Origin: Mesorhabditis belari
Taxonomy: Eukaryota > Nematoda > Chromadorea > Rhabditida > Rhabditidae
Assembly: GCA_958450365.1 (NCBI GenBank)
Contig: CAUEEP010000932.1
Coordinates: 1,483,501-1,547,500, forward strand
DNA length: 64,000 nt
Direction: 5' to 3'
The position numbers were made by a program, and so were the translations under genes. The notes under the pieces were generated by a model, which was not told the origin of the DNA, ran no database searches, and saw nothing but the letters and a program-made list of their open reading frames with translations. Shown one piece after another: positions 12,801 through 25,500 of the stretch; positions within the stretch are counted from its first letter, which is position 1, and every line of letters begins with the position of its first letter.

Positions 12801-15800
12801 CTGAGCACACAAAAGAACGAATTGATTCCCTGAGAAAAGATGTAGAGGAAAGGAAGCGAAAATCTCATGACGAGAGAAAAGAATGGCACGATTTCTCAAA
12901 GGTAAAGCACTTGGAAGATCGCTTGAGATCTATGAGTGATCTATGAATGATCTATGAATAATCTATGAATGATTTCAGTGCCTAGTGGAAGCTGAGCGTC
13001 TCTTCCAAAAGGGAGTCCGACTCAGCGGCGAATTCGAGCGGAAATACGAGAGTGGAGACAGGGATTCGACGAAAGCCAAGGAATTGCTCGAGAGGATTTT
13101 GAGGGTGATTAGTAAATTGGAGCTTACTTGTCGAGAGCTTAGCTCCTTTTGGAAGCGATTGATTTAAATAGTATTTTGGTTTTAGCTTATCTGGAACGCA
13201 CACTAAAACCTGTAGCAATCAGATCTTTGATTTACCCAAATTAAACTTTATGCTAGTTGTGCTGCGAAACTGACCCTCTAGATTTCAGTGGGAATTTGTT
13301 GCAATCAAATCAAAACTGTTTCAGTTTTAGCTTATCTGGAACGCACACTAAAACCTGTAGCAATCAGATCTTTGATTTACCCAAATTGAAATTGTACTCT
13401 GATGCTGCAGAACCTTGTCGAGAGCTCAACTCCTTTTTGAAGCGATCGATTTAAAAACTGTTTCAGTTTTAGCTTATCTGGAACGCACACTAGCATAGGC
13501 AGCATAACGCACATGATATTCAAATAGATAAAAATAAAGATAAGGGTAATTTTGGGTAATAGTGGCAGATTTTGGGTAAAAGTGGCAGATTTTAAAAAAA
13601 CGGACTTCATTCTGAATTCCAAACGAAACCCCAAGTACTCCATTCTGAATTCTAGACGATGAATCGCTCCGAAGTAGCTGTTTGTGAGGTTGTGCGTCGA
13701 GTGGCCGGGGTTTTACCGAGAATGCGTGAAGGTGGGAAAAGAGAGACTGACACGAGGACCACTGTATATTCTTTGGATCAACGATTCGCTGAATGGAGTA
13801 GAAAGGTTCGTGTACTGGGCTTAGGCTTGGTAGGCTTAGCTGGCCTAGCAGGCTTGGCAGGCTTAGCAGGCTTGGCAAGCTTAGCAGGCTTAGCAGGCTT
13901 GGCAGGCTTAGCAGGCTTGACAGGCTTGGTAGGCTTAGCAGGCTTGACAGGCTTAGCAGGCTTGGCAGGCTTGGTAGGCTTAGCTGGCCTAGCAGGCTTA
14001 GCAAGCTTGGCAGGCTTAGCAGGCTTGTCAGGCTTAGCAGGCTTGACAGGCATGGCAGGCTTGACAGGCTTAGCAGGCTTAGCTGGCTTAGCAGGCTTAG
14101 CAAGCTTGGCAGGCTTGACAGGCAGACTTTCCAGGCTCGCGTCCTTTTGGACAAATCGGCTGTGGATGTTGAGGCGCTGAAATATCAGCTAAATGGCATC
14201 AAGAATTGGTGTGATTTGGTGGAAACCGAGCTGGGTGAACCGGTGCATTGGGCACATTTAGAAATGGTCGAAGAGCAGAAAGAGAAGGTCAGTTTAGTAC
14301 CTAACCGAATTCGTGAGTCTCCAGAATTCCCCGCCACACTCTAAAGTCAATCTAAAGCCACAGCTTTTTCAGCTTCTCTTCTTTCAGCTCCTCTTCTTTC
14401 AGATTCTCTTCTTTCATCAAAATCTCTTTTAGTTATCCAAGCGTCTCTCCGAAATGGCAGTTCATCGTGCTTCAATGTCTCACGTTGAATCGTGCAAGGA
14501 TCGTCTCGTTCTTTTGCCAACTGTCGATCAAGAGATTAAGCACGAGATGAGAAGAGCTGTCTCCGATGCTGCAAGAAGATTGGCTGATGTGAGTGATTTG
14601 GCTGGTTTCTTAAAGTAAAAATCCCAGAAGCACGTATTCTTTGTGCTTTCTTTTTAAAAACCCACTGTGACATCCAGTTTGGCCATTCCATTTTTGAAAC
14701 AATCATTTTCCTCCAGAATATTCACAAATTTCGGTCAGCCACTGTCCGGTTCAATTACCCAATCAGGCCAAAATGCTTAAATCGCGATTTTCTCTTTTTG
14801 AAAATCTATTGTGACATCCAGATTGGCCATTCCATTTTTGAAACATCGCTTTTCTCCAGAATATGCAGAGATTTTAGTCAGCCACTGTCCGGTTCAGTTA
14901 CGCAATAGCGCCAAAATGCCGAAATGACGATTTTATCTTTCTGAAAAGCTGCTGTGACATCCAGATTGACCATTCCATTTTTGAAAAAATCACTTTGTTC
15001 CAGAATATGCCAAATTTCGGTCAGCCACTGTTCGGTTCAGTTACGCGATCAGGCCAAAATGCCTAAATCGGAAATTTATCTTTCTCAAAAGCTGTTGTGA
15101 CATCCAGATTGGCCATTTTGTATTTGAAACAATCACTTTAAAACAAACAAACAAACAAACCAGTGGCCTCCGTCCGGTTCAATTACCCAATAATGTCAAA
15201 ATCGAATCGATTTTCAATTTTTCCATTTTTATCTCATAGTGTGCGTTCCAGATAAGATCAAATTATGCTAATTTTTACGAATTTCCAAAGAAAATCGCGA
15301 TTTCAGGCCTTGATCTCGGGTTGGTTACCCAATTTCGCCAAATCGAATCAGTTTTCAATTTTGCTAGCTCTATCTCATAGTGTGCGTTCCAGATCAGATA
15401 AAAAACATGCAAATTATTTGAATTTCTCTAGAAATTCAGGATTTTTGGCCTCGATCTCGATTCAGTCACCCAATTTCGCTAAAATCGCTTCTAATCTCTC
15501 ACAGAAACATCGAATTTCGACAAATTGGGATTTTTTCGCAATACGGAGCCTAAGCTCGTATCAAAAATGTTTTATTTAACGATCCCTCCCAATTAGAATC
15601 GAAATTGAGATTTTTTGGAGTGTAATATGAAGTGATCGAGTGTTTGATGTGGGAAAAGGGGGCACCAATCAGCCATTAGCCTCACAAAGGGACACCCTTA
15701 GGCCAAACAGCTGACCCAGCTGACCCAGCACGACAGTTTTGGGTCAAAAATTGAACCAAAACTTTTGCCAGCTTATTTCCTCATGTATTTCCCAGTTAGC

Positions 15801-18800
15801 AGGGATTTTTTCACGTAAAAACACCCCATCTGGAAGGCACACTTTCGTTTGAGTGCACCAGATTGGGTGAGTTTCCGAATTTTTCTCAGCTAACTATTTG
15901 CTTCAGTGTACTTTGTGCGTTCTCTGTGCTCTCGCGTAAACGCTCGCTTTCTAGCGAACGGATTATCGGTCCTTCCCGAGGGTGTTCTTTGCGAGCACCA
16001 GGAAACGCTCGCTTCCTGGCGCAAGGTTTTACTCAGCTTTATTTGCTTCAGTGTACTTTGTGCGTTCTCTGTGCTCTCGTGTAAACGCTCGCTTTCTGGC
16101 GAACGGATTCTGGGGCCTTTGCGAGCACCGGGAAGCGCTCGCAACCTGGTGCATCGTTTTACTCATCTTACTAGGGCTTCAGTGTACTTTGTGCGTTCTC
16201 TGTGCTCTCGCGTAATCGCTTGCTTTCTGGCGAACGGATTATCATGTCCTTCCCGAGGGTGTTCTTTGCGAGCACCGGGAAACGCTCGCATCCTGGTGCA
16301 TCGTTTTTCCTGTCCTTCTTTAGGGTGTTCTTTGTGCGTTCTCTGTACGTCCCCATAAACGCGCACTTTCTAGCACACTGCCGGTTTAGTTACCCAATTT
16401 CTTCAAAACCGTCTGGATTTTCATTTTTTTCGTTGGATTTCATAGTGTGCGTTCCAGATGGGGAAAATTATGCAAATTATTCGAATTTCTTTAGAAAAAC
16501 CTGGGTTTTTGGCCTTGGTCTCGGTTCAGTTACGCAATTTCTTCAAAACCGTCTGGATCGTCATTTGTATAGTTGGAGCTCATAGTGTGCGTTCCAGATC
16601 AAAGGAAACTATGGAAACTATACAAGTTCCTATAGAAAAATCCGGGTTTCTGGCCTTGGTCTCGGTTCAGTCACTCAATTTCGCTAAAACGAATCAGTTT
16701 TCAATTTTGCTAGTTCTATCTCATAGTGTGCGTTCCAGATCAGTTAAAAAAGATGCAAATTATTTGAATTTCTCTAGAAATTCGTGATTTGTCCTGTCCT
16801 TCTCTGTCCTGCCCTTCCCCCTTGTTTAACTAAAGTGTTGGACTGTCTGTCAACAAGAGAACTTCATTTTCAGATCCGTTCCGATCTCTCGGATCGTGTG
16901 CGTGGCTTGGACGAGATGAAAGTGAAAGCGGAAGAGGTTTGGAGAGAAGTTGAGACTCTCGAACAAATGGCAAAAGAGGTCAGTCCTACAACTGAAAGCC
17001 ATGACTCCAATTCCAACTAATAACCTTTTTTCTTTAGGACTTAGGGGCTCAAGGCTTTTCCTACATCTAGGGCTCAGGACAAAAGAATTTCGCAAAGAAA
17101 TTGGCGACAAGCGGAGTCGAACCAGGGTGCCTTGGCACCGAACCCAAGCTCGCTAACCACTCGGCTATGAAGAAAAGTGCTTAGATTGATAAAATAATTC
17201 TCTGAATTTATCCTGTGCGTTCCAGAACGTTCCAGAACGTCTTTAGTTAGGCTCTAGCTTCACTCTATCCCTAGATATTGCCTCGTTCTCAATTCGAAGC
17301 GATTATAGGTAATTGGCTAGTCGGAAAATTGTGTTTTCAACTTTTTATCCCCATCTGGATATCATTCTATCTTTCTGATTGATTAGAAAGATTAGAAATT
17401 GATATATAAAAAAATTTGATTTAAATTTGATAAAATATAGTTATAGTGGAGGGATTAAGAGGTTAAATCACTCTTTTACTCTTTCTTGATACGCGGACGG
17501 ACTACGGTATCATGATACAAGCTTTAAACAATAGAATTGTCGCTAAGAATGTCACAAAGAATGTCACAAATTTCTAGATCGAGCGTCGGGTTGAGGCGAC
17601 AAAAGAGGCGGTCATCTATACGCCATCTCGAGAAAGCACTGCTTCTGTCAAAGTCTGGAGAGGATTAGAAAGCTTTAGAAAGCTTTAGAAAGCTTTAGAA
17701 AGCTTTTAAAAGCTTATATTATAGCCAAAGCCAAAGCCAGCTTTTATTTTCTTTTTTTCCAGAATGATGCCGCTGATTTGCGACAAGCGGTTAATAAATT
17801 GGAGAAAATTTTGGAAAACGCTGAGAAAGATCGTCCAAATATGTTGGAAAAGCATAAAAAGGTTCGGAATTGAAAGAAATGGATATAGAGAGAGATCTGG
17901 AGCTGGGGCTGGAGCTGGTTCTGGATCTGGATCTAGTTTTGGATCTGGTTCCAGACTTGGTTCTGGAGCTGGTTCCAGACCTGGTTCTAGATCTGGATCT
18001 AGTTCTGGTTCTGGATCTGGATCTAGTTCTGGTTATGGATCTGGATCTAGTTCTGGTTATGGATCTAGTTCTGGATCTGGATCTAGATATAGAGAGCTCT
18101 CTAGATCAAGCTAGATCTCTAGATAAAGATCTCTAGATATATATCTCTAGACAAAGCTAGATCTAGATAAAGCTAGCTTTCTAGATATACCGTAAATACT
18201 GTAATAGTACCCCATTCCCATAATTCCCCATTCCAATAATGACGGTGCGAAGCCTTGCCTAGTCTAGCTTTGAACGCGTTTTTCTCGACACTGGTTTATG
18301 CTACAATGCTCGTTTAGGTATCAAAAAATAGCTGAAATTCAGGGCTATTTTTTGATACCTAAGCGAGCATTGTAGCATAAACCAGTGTCGAGAAAAACCC
18401 TCGTTTAAATACCCCTGATTCCATTTTTAATAGGGTTTTAAAACGCGTGCTTTGAAAAGAAATGAAAACTACGACTTTGGCGACTACGCGACTCTGCGCA
18501 CACGCGAGTACGAGGGGGGGGGGGTACTATTAGAGGTTTAGGATCTAGAAATATTGAAGATCTAGATATAGAGAGATCTAGATATAGATATAGCACTGGA
18601 CAATGAAATAGCATAGTTGAAAGACCGATCGTCCCTTTCGCGCGTCTGTAACTCTCTTTCTGATTTAGAGTGTGAATTTTAGTTTATTTTATATTAGGTT
18701 GGTTTAGATAGAATAAATATAGAGGTCTAGATATAGATAGAGATCTGGACCTGGAGCTGGAACTGGTTCCAGATCTGGTTCTGGATCTGGATCTGGATCT

Positions 18801-21800
18801 GGATCTGGTTCTAGTTCTAGTTCTGGTTCTGGGTATAGAGCTGGATCTGGATCTAGTTCTGGCTCTGGAACCGGTCTAGTTGTGGCCAAGTCTGGATTGG
18901 CTCTAGTCTGGTGTTGTTCTTGCTCCTGGGTTGATGGTCTGGGTTTGTCCGCCCTGGGTGGATCTGGGCTTGTTTCCAACTCTGGGGCTCTTCTCTAGAT
19001 AAACCTCCTAGCCCCCCTAGATAAAGCTAGATCTCTAGATAAATCTAGATCTCTAAATAAATCTAGATTTCTATAGATCCCTATCTTTATCTTTAAATAT
19101 CTACTAGATTCTAAATCTCTACTAGATTTAAATCAATTCCCCTATCAAATCAAATTCCCCTATCATTCCCCTATCAAATCAATTCCCGAATCTCTTAGTC
19201 TCAAACTCTCGTTTAGAAAATCTCTGCCGTAATCTCGATCTCGAGGAACGCCGCGTCGGCAGCCGACTCGTTAGTGCTTCGGGAAAGTGTGGGTTTTGTT
19301 GAGGAGGATTTTTGTTGAGGAGGACTTTGATTGATTGGCTCATTGGCTTGGTTTCTTGGAATTGATTGGCTCATTGGCTTTAATAGAGAGAGTCGGCTGC
19401 CTTTATTTTCATAAACTAAATCAACTGCACACCTTATTTTATACTTTTACAGTCCTCCGCGCAAGAGTCCTCTGAAATGAGCCTCTCGACGGTGATCGAG
19501 GTTTCCGAGAGATCCGAGAGATCCGAATTGACGGCCCAGCATCGACCAGGCTCAAGCATTTCGGCTGAAGGTAAGCACATCAAGTTTAGCACTGTTCTAG
19601 CTTCATTGATCTGGTTCTGGATCTTCTAGAAGCTAGGTTTAAGCCTAGCTTTGTTGCCTGGTCTGCCCTGGGTCTACAGATGGGGCCCTAGGTTCACAGA
19701 TGAAGCCCTGGGTCTACAGATGGGGCCCTAGGTCTACAGATGGGCCCTACAGGGGGGGGGGGGCCCGGGGAGGGGGGGGGGGGCGGGCCCCCAAGGGGGG
19801 CCCCGGTCTACAGATGGGGCCCTGGGTCCACAGATGGGCCCTAGGTCTACAGATGAGGAGCCTGGGTCCACAGATGGGCCCTAGGTCTACAGATGGGGCC
19901 CTGGGTCTACAGATGGGCCCTAGGTCTACAGATGAGGGGCCTGGGTCCACAGATGGGCCCTAGGTCCACAGATGGGGCCCTGGGTCTACAGCTGGGGTCC
20001 TGGGTCCACAGATGGGACCCTGGGTCCATAGATGGGGCTCTGGGTCCACAGCTGGGTCCTAGGTCCAAAGATGGGCCCTGGGTCTACAGATGAGGCCCTG
20101 GGTCTACAGATGGGCCCTGGGTCACAGCTGGGCCCTGGGTCCACAGATGGGGCCCTGGGTCCACTATTCCTAATTATCTAGCTCTAGGCACGCTTGATGC
20201 TCCATCGGATCGAGTGGAATCACTGCACGATGAGGTGCACACATCGGATGAGGATGAGAGCACGGAGAGATCGCATCGACAAAGGATTTCAGCAACCGGA
20301 TCGCCTTCAGCAGCCGGCCCTCCATTACCCGACCATGTTTGTGCAGAGATACCCCTTCTCATCCTCCCTTCTCATCCACAACGCTTCAAATTCTAGGGCC
20401 TCCTCCCACCCCGTGACCAACACGCAATGCAAACGTTGACTCAACTTGGGCTATGGCTTGGAGAAGTGGAAAGAGACGCGGGAATGGCTGTTGATTTGGC
20501 TTCTCATCAAAAGATTAAGGAACAGATCAATATTTTGCAGGTATGGATGTAAGCCTGAAGCGATAGTCTGTAATGGCTGAGAGTTCTTGGATTGGATCTA
20601 GCCCTGAGTGCTCAGGCCAGTGCTCAGGAGTTGTAGCTAGACCAAGCTAAAGTGCCAACCCAGGAATTTGACTCAAAGTTAGAGTGCTCAATGGGGTGCT
20701 CAGGAATGCTCAGGTGAGTGCTCAGGCCCAGAACCTGTTCAGGTTTCCAGGCCAGGTTTTTCCCAGGTTAGTCTTTCTTGCTCAAGATGCTAGGCAAACC
20801 AGGAACTTGAACAGATCTAAGTCAGAGTCCTCAATCGAGTGCCAGGAAAGGCTCAGCCGAGCCGGAGCCGAAGCAAGCAGTGCTCCAGGGTCCTCAGGAG
20901 TGCTCAGGGGTGCTCAGGAGAGCTCAAGAGTGCTTGAAACAACCCGACTACAACCCCGCCTACAACAATCTCAACAATTCCTTTCCAATCTCCTTTCAGA
21001 CCCTTCAAGAGCAACTCCGGCAACGCCAAATGGAGCCAATAAACGTTTCTGATGGAACGATGACGTCTGTGGTGAAGCAACGGGTAGGGGAATGGATCAA
21101 GAATTGTTCAAGAATTGTTCAAGAACAAGAATTGTTCAAGTTCAAGAAGAAGAACAGAGTTTTCAGGCAGCTGATCTGTGCACAAGCATTGAACGAGTCA
21201 GCGCGGCTAGTCAAAAACGAAGGGCACATTTGGGAAAAGCTGTGGAAACGGCGAAATGGTTAGAGCAAACGAGAGGTGGAGTCGAGTTGTGGATGGCGGG
21301 AGCTGAGGAGGATTTTGGTGAGGAGATTTTAGAATAATGGCTTGGATTGTAGCCAGGAATCATTGGCTAGCCAGGAATCATTGGCTTGGCTTGATCATTG
21401 ACTTGGCTTGATCATTGGCTTGGCTTGATCATTGGCTTGGCTTGATCATTGACTTGGCTTCAAATCTTGGCTTTGATCATTGGCAATCTTGACTTACTCA
21501 ATTACCAGGCACTCGTGCACCAATGGAGTCCAACGAAGAGACGGTGAGGGTCGAGCTGGGCCGAGTAGAGTCAATCCTTGAGCAGTTACCCCAACAGAAG
21601 CAAAAGATTCACGAAATCAATATAAAGGTAATTGGAAATTGACTTGTCTAGCCATTTATCCGATCATCTTTCAGGGAAATGCTTTATTGGACGAGTTCCC
21701 AAGAGACGAAGCTCACAATTTGTCTCATCTTCTTTCCCGTTTGAACATGCGATGGACTCAGTTCAACGATAAGTCAGTGCATTGAATTGTAAGAGAAATA

Positions 21801-22487
21801 TTTGACTTGATAGCGACTAGGTTTTGAAGCTGTAGATGGCTTAGGCTCGGCGGCCTGAGCCTGAGCCTGAGCCTAAGCCTAAGCCTGAGCCTGAGCCTAA
21901 GCCCTTGAACCTAAGCTTTCTAAGCCTGAGCTTGCCACAGCTTTCTAGCTTCTTGAGCCTGCTAGCCCGGCCCTAGCGCCTAGCCTGACCTGAACCTAAG
22001 CTTCTGAGCCTAAGCCTGAGCCTGAGCCATCAAAGGTTCTAGATCTGCAGCGTTGAGACTGTTCCAGGAAATGCGAATCTTTCTAGCTAGATCTTGAACA
22101 GCTTGGGTCTAGACTATTCCTAGCTTGCCTTGGCCTCCAGCCATGTCCAGGGCATCAGGGCAAAGGTATTTGGGTTTTTTTGTGTTGTAGCCCCCTTGGT
22201 TCCAAGATTCCCAAAGATTGCGTCTGCCAAAAGCATCGACAAACATTCTCATCTTTTAGTATTCGTATCCGCCGAGCCGCCCTCGAGGCATCACTCCGAT
22301 CGAGAGCCGATTTCCATTCGGCGCTAGCGGAAGTCGAGGAATGGATGCACCGGATTACCGCCAGTTTGCAGGTGAAGAGAAATAAAGCCTGACTTTGACT
22401 TTACTTCAATTTGACTTGCCTTCACTTTGAAGTACGATAATTTTGATTCACAAGGGAAAAGCATCGAGTCAAGCTGGCTATCTCTAA

Positions 22488-22531
<44 letters not shown>

Positions 22532-25500
22532 GCAACAAACGAAACATCGATCATCGAGCAAAAGCCAGCTTGTGCCTTTTCCCTTGAATTGAAAACTATA
22601 TTAGTTAACAGTTTGATTTCTTTAAAAATCTTTTTTCTAGAAACTCGAGAAACGCACGAGCAACACTCAATCGTTGAAGGACACGCAAAGGAGGAGAGAG
22701 TGGATACAAGCTGAGAAGGTATTGGGGGAGAAGCTGGCTGGGTAGCTGGCTGGGTAGCTGGCTGGGTAGCTGGCTGGGTAGCTGGCTGGGTAGCTGGCTG
22801 GGTAGCTGGCTGGGTAGCTGGCTGGGTAGCTGGCTGGGTAGCTGGCTGGGTAGCTGGCTGGGTAGCTGGCTGGGTAGCTGGCTGGGTAGCTGGCTGGGTA
22901 GCTGGCTGGCTGGATAGCTGGCTGGCTGGGCAAGCTGGCTGGCTAGCTATTGATAATTCCATCGATTTCAGAACCTCGGCCACGAGATCGACGCCCATTC
23001 GGAAGTGATTCGATCAGTAGAAGAGATGGGGAAGAAAATCGTGGCTGGCTTTGATACAGGAAAGGATCAACAGGTGAGTAAAGGAAAGGAAAGGAAGGAA
23101 AGGAAAGGAATGGAAGGGAAGGGAAAGGTAGGGATTGACGGTAACTAAACGGAGGAAATGGATTGTGCCATCTAGCTGTAATGTTTGTAGGCACTTGGCT
23201 GTTTCCAAGATGACTCATTTCCCCATTCTGCGATTAGATCTTTCTCCAGCTCTTTCTCATTCTCTTTTTTGTGTTCTTTTTGTTGAAAAAAAGGGTAAAG
23301 GATCAGAAATTTGCATAGAATTTTTCAAAAGAAAAAAAGCGTACAGCTGCGGTATTTTTTTTTGTCAAAACTTGCCTTTTCTTTCTTTTAAATGTCCAAT
23401 AGGCTTTGTGAATTCCAGAATTTTGATTTCTTTTCAATTTATTTTATTTTAGACAATGGAAGATCGTTTGAATGATTTGGAAACGAGATGGACGGGCATC
23501 ACGCAGACACAGGCTGAAATCAGGTCTGTAATGTGGCTATTGTTGTCTCTAGCTACTCTATCTACTCTAGCTTGTTGTAGGCTAGGCTAGGCTCTAGCTA
23601 GGCTAGGCTAGGCTAGGCTAGGCTAGGCTCTAGCTAGGTTAGGCTAGGCTAGGCTAGGCTCTAGAATCCGACTAAATTCGACTAGAAAAAGCCAGTGCTA
23701 GCCTGATTCGCTAAAATTTAGTTTTATAAGGAAAAGACAAGGGAAACTCCTATAAGAATCTTTACCATTTGACACAGAATTTGACGCTGATTCCGAATCT
23801 ATATTCCGTTTTTGCTAAATGACAATCTAACAAGAGTTATAAGCGTCTAAAGTTCTGGACTCACCATGTGGCGATCTTAGCGTCTAGCAGGCTTTAGCAG
23901 GCTTTAGCGGCCTTCTAGCAGGCTTTAGCAGGCTTTAGCAGGCTTTAGCAGGCTTTAGCGGCCTTCTAGCAGGCTTTAGCAGGCTTTAACAGGCTTAAGC
24001 AGGCTTTAGCGGCCTTCTAGCAGGCTCTAGCAGGCCCTACCAGGCTTTAGTGGCCATCTAGCGGCTTTCCTTTAGCAGGCTTTTAATCAATTTGAAACTC
24101 TAGGAAGCGGCTGGCCGATGCGGAGCAAGAGTGGGAACGATTGACGAACGGGTTGGCCGAGTTGGTTCACTGGATTGAGACAAAGAGTAAACAGGTTGGA
24201 ATAGATAAATCGATCTAGGCTTCTAGCTAGATCTGGCTCTAGATGGGCTCTAGATCTAGCTCTAGATCTAGAGCCAGAGCTGGATCTCTAGCTAGCTCTA
24301 GATCTAGAGCCAGAGCTAGATCTCTAGCTAGCTCTAGATCTAGAGCCAGAGCTAGATCTCTAGCCAGCTCTAGATCTCTAGATCCAGCTACAGACCCTCT
24401 AACCTGTCTAGATAACTCTACAAATTTCAAAATCCATTTCCAGCTCCTGAACCAGCAACCCATTGGCGGCTCGTTGTCGGCGGTGCTGGCACAGGGTGGT
24501 TTCGTAAAGAATATAGAGAGGTTCGTTAGATAAAATACTGTAAAGAGCATCGTAATCGTACTTTGTGTGGAGTACCTTAGTTCTTCGCGCTGTGCAAACG
24601 CATCCATCTGGCCCACAAATCCTCTTTGCAGAGAAATCGAGGCCAAATCCCCGCAAGTGAAAGAAGTGATCGCCTCGGCGCATTCCTATTTGATGCAACA
24701 TGATTTACGGCCGAAAATGTACAAACCCGGAGTGCTAGACGACGGGGAAGAGGAGGCGGAGAGTGAGTTTTGAAGTTTGAGCGCAGTTTGACAGTTTGAG
24801 CACAGTTTGAGCACAGTTTGAGCCTTTATTCAAAAGACATTCTCTACAACTTTCCCATTGACACCGAAATGGATTTCTTTTAAAGAAAGTCCTCAAACTG
24901 TCTGTGCCGGCTATGTGACAATAGCCGGCAGTTTCCAATTCACCAACCCAATAGTTTAGGATATGATTTTTTTTTAAAGAAAGACCCGTTTCCTAACAAC
25001 CATTGACCCTAGTGACATCCAGATCGAGGGATTAGCTGAAAATTTTTGACATTGAGTAGACCAGAACCAGGATCAAGTCAGGGTCAGGGTAGGGTAGAAA
25101 TTCCTGATCCTGATGCTTAGCTTTTTGAGTTAAAATCTCATTCTTAAAACCTAAAGTGACATCCAGATTGATAGAAAAACGGTTGAGATCGAGCTTGGGG
25201 CAAAGCCAGACCGAGATCAAGCCAGGGTCGGGGTAGGGTGGTAGCCTGATCCTAGGCTTAGCTTTTTAAGTTCAAATCTTATTCCCAAAACCTAGAGTGA
25301 CATCCAGATCGACCGAAAAACAGTTGAGATAGAGCTTGGGCCAAAGCTAGACCGAGCTCAAGCCAGGGTCGGGGTAGGGTGGATATGCCTGATCCTAAGC
25401 TTAGCTTTTTGAGTTCAAATTTTATTCCCAAAACCTAGAGTGACATCCAGATTGATGGAAAAACGGTTGAGATAGAGCTAGAGTTGAGATAGAGTTGAGA

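Noticed and set aside
13474..14180. AGLAGLAGL and LSLLSLPSL frames
   Set aside because: Translation of the 9-bp intronic repeat.
15863..16585. Cys/Leu-rich frames such as [14 protein letters not shown], considered as a small membrane protein family
   Set aside because: They lie in a ~143-bp tandem repeat within a dys-1 intron, and every unit gives a frame because the unit is nearly a multiple of three.
17104..17172. A functional tRNA-Ser
   Set aside because: Box A and B words are present, but the T stem and acceptor do not pair; kept only as a tRNA-like remnant.
22324..22998. Thr/Pro/Ala-Gln and Tyr/Pro/Ala/Ser-rich frames
   Set aside because: Antisense of the 12-bp GGGTAGCTGGCT array and CAA microsatellite.
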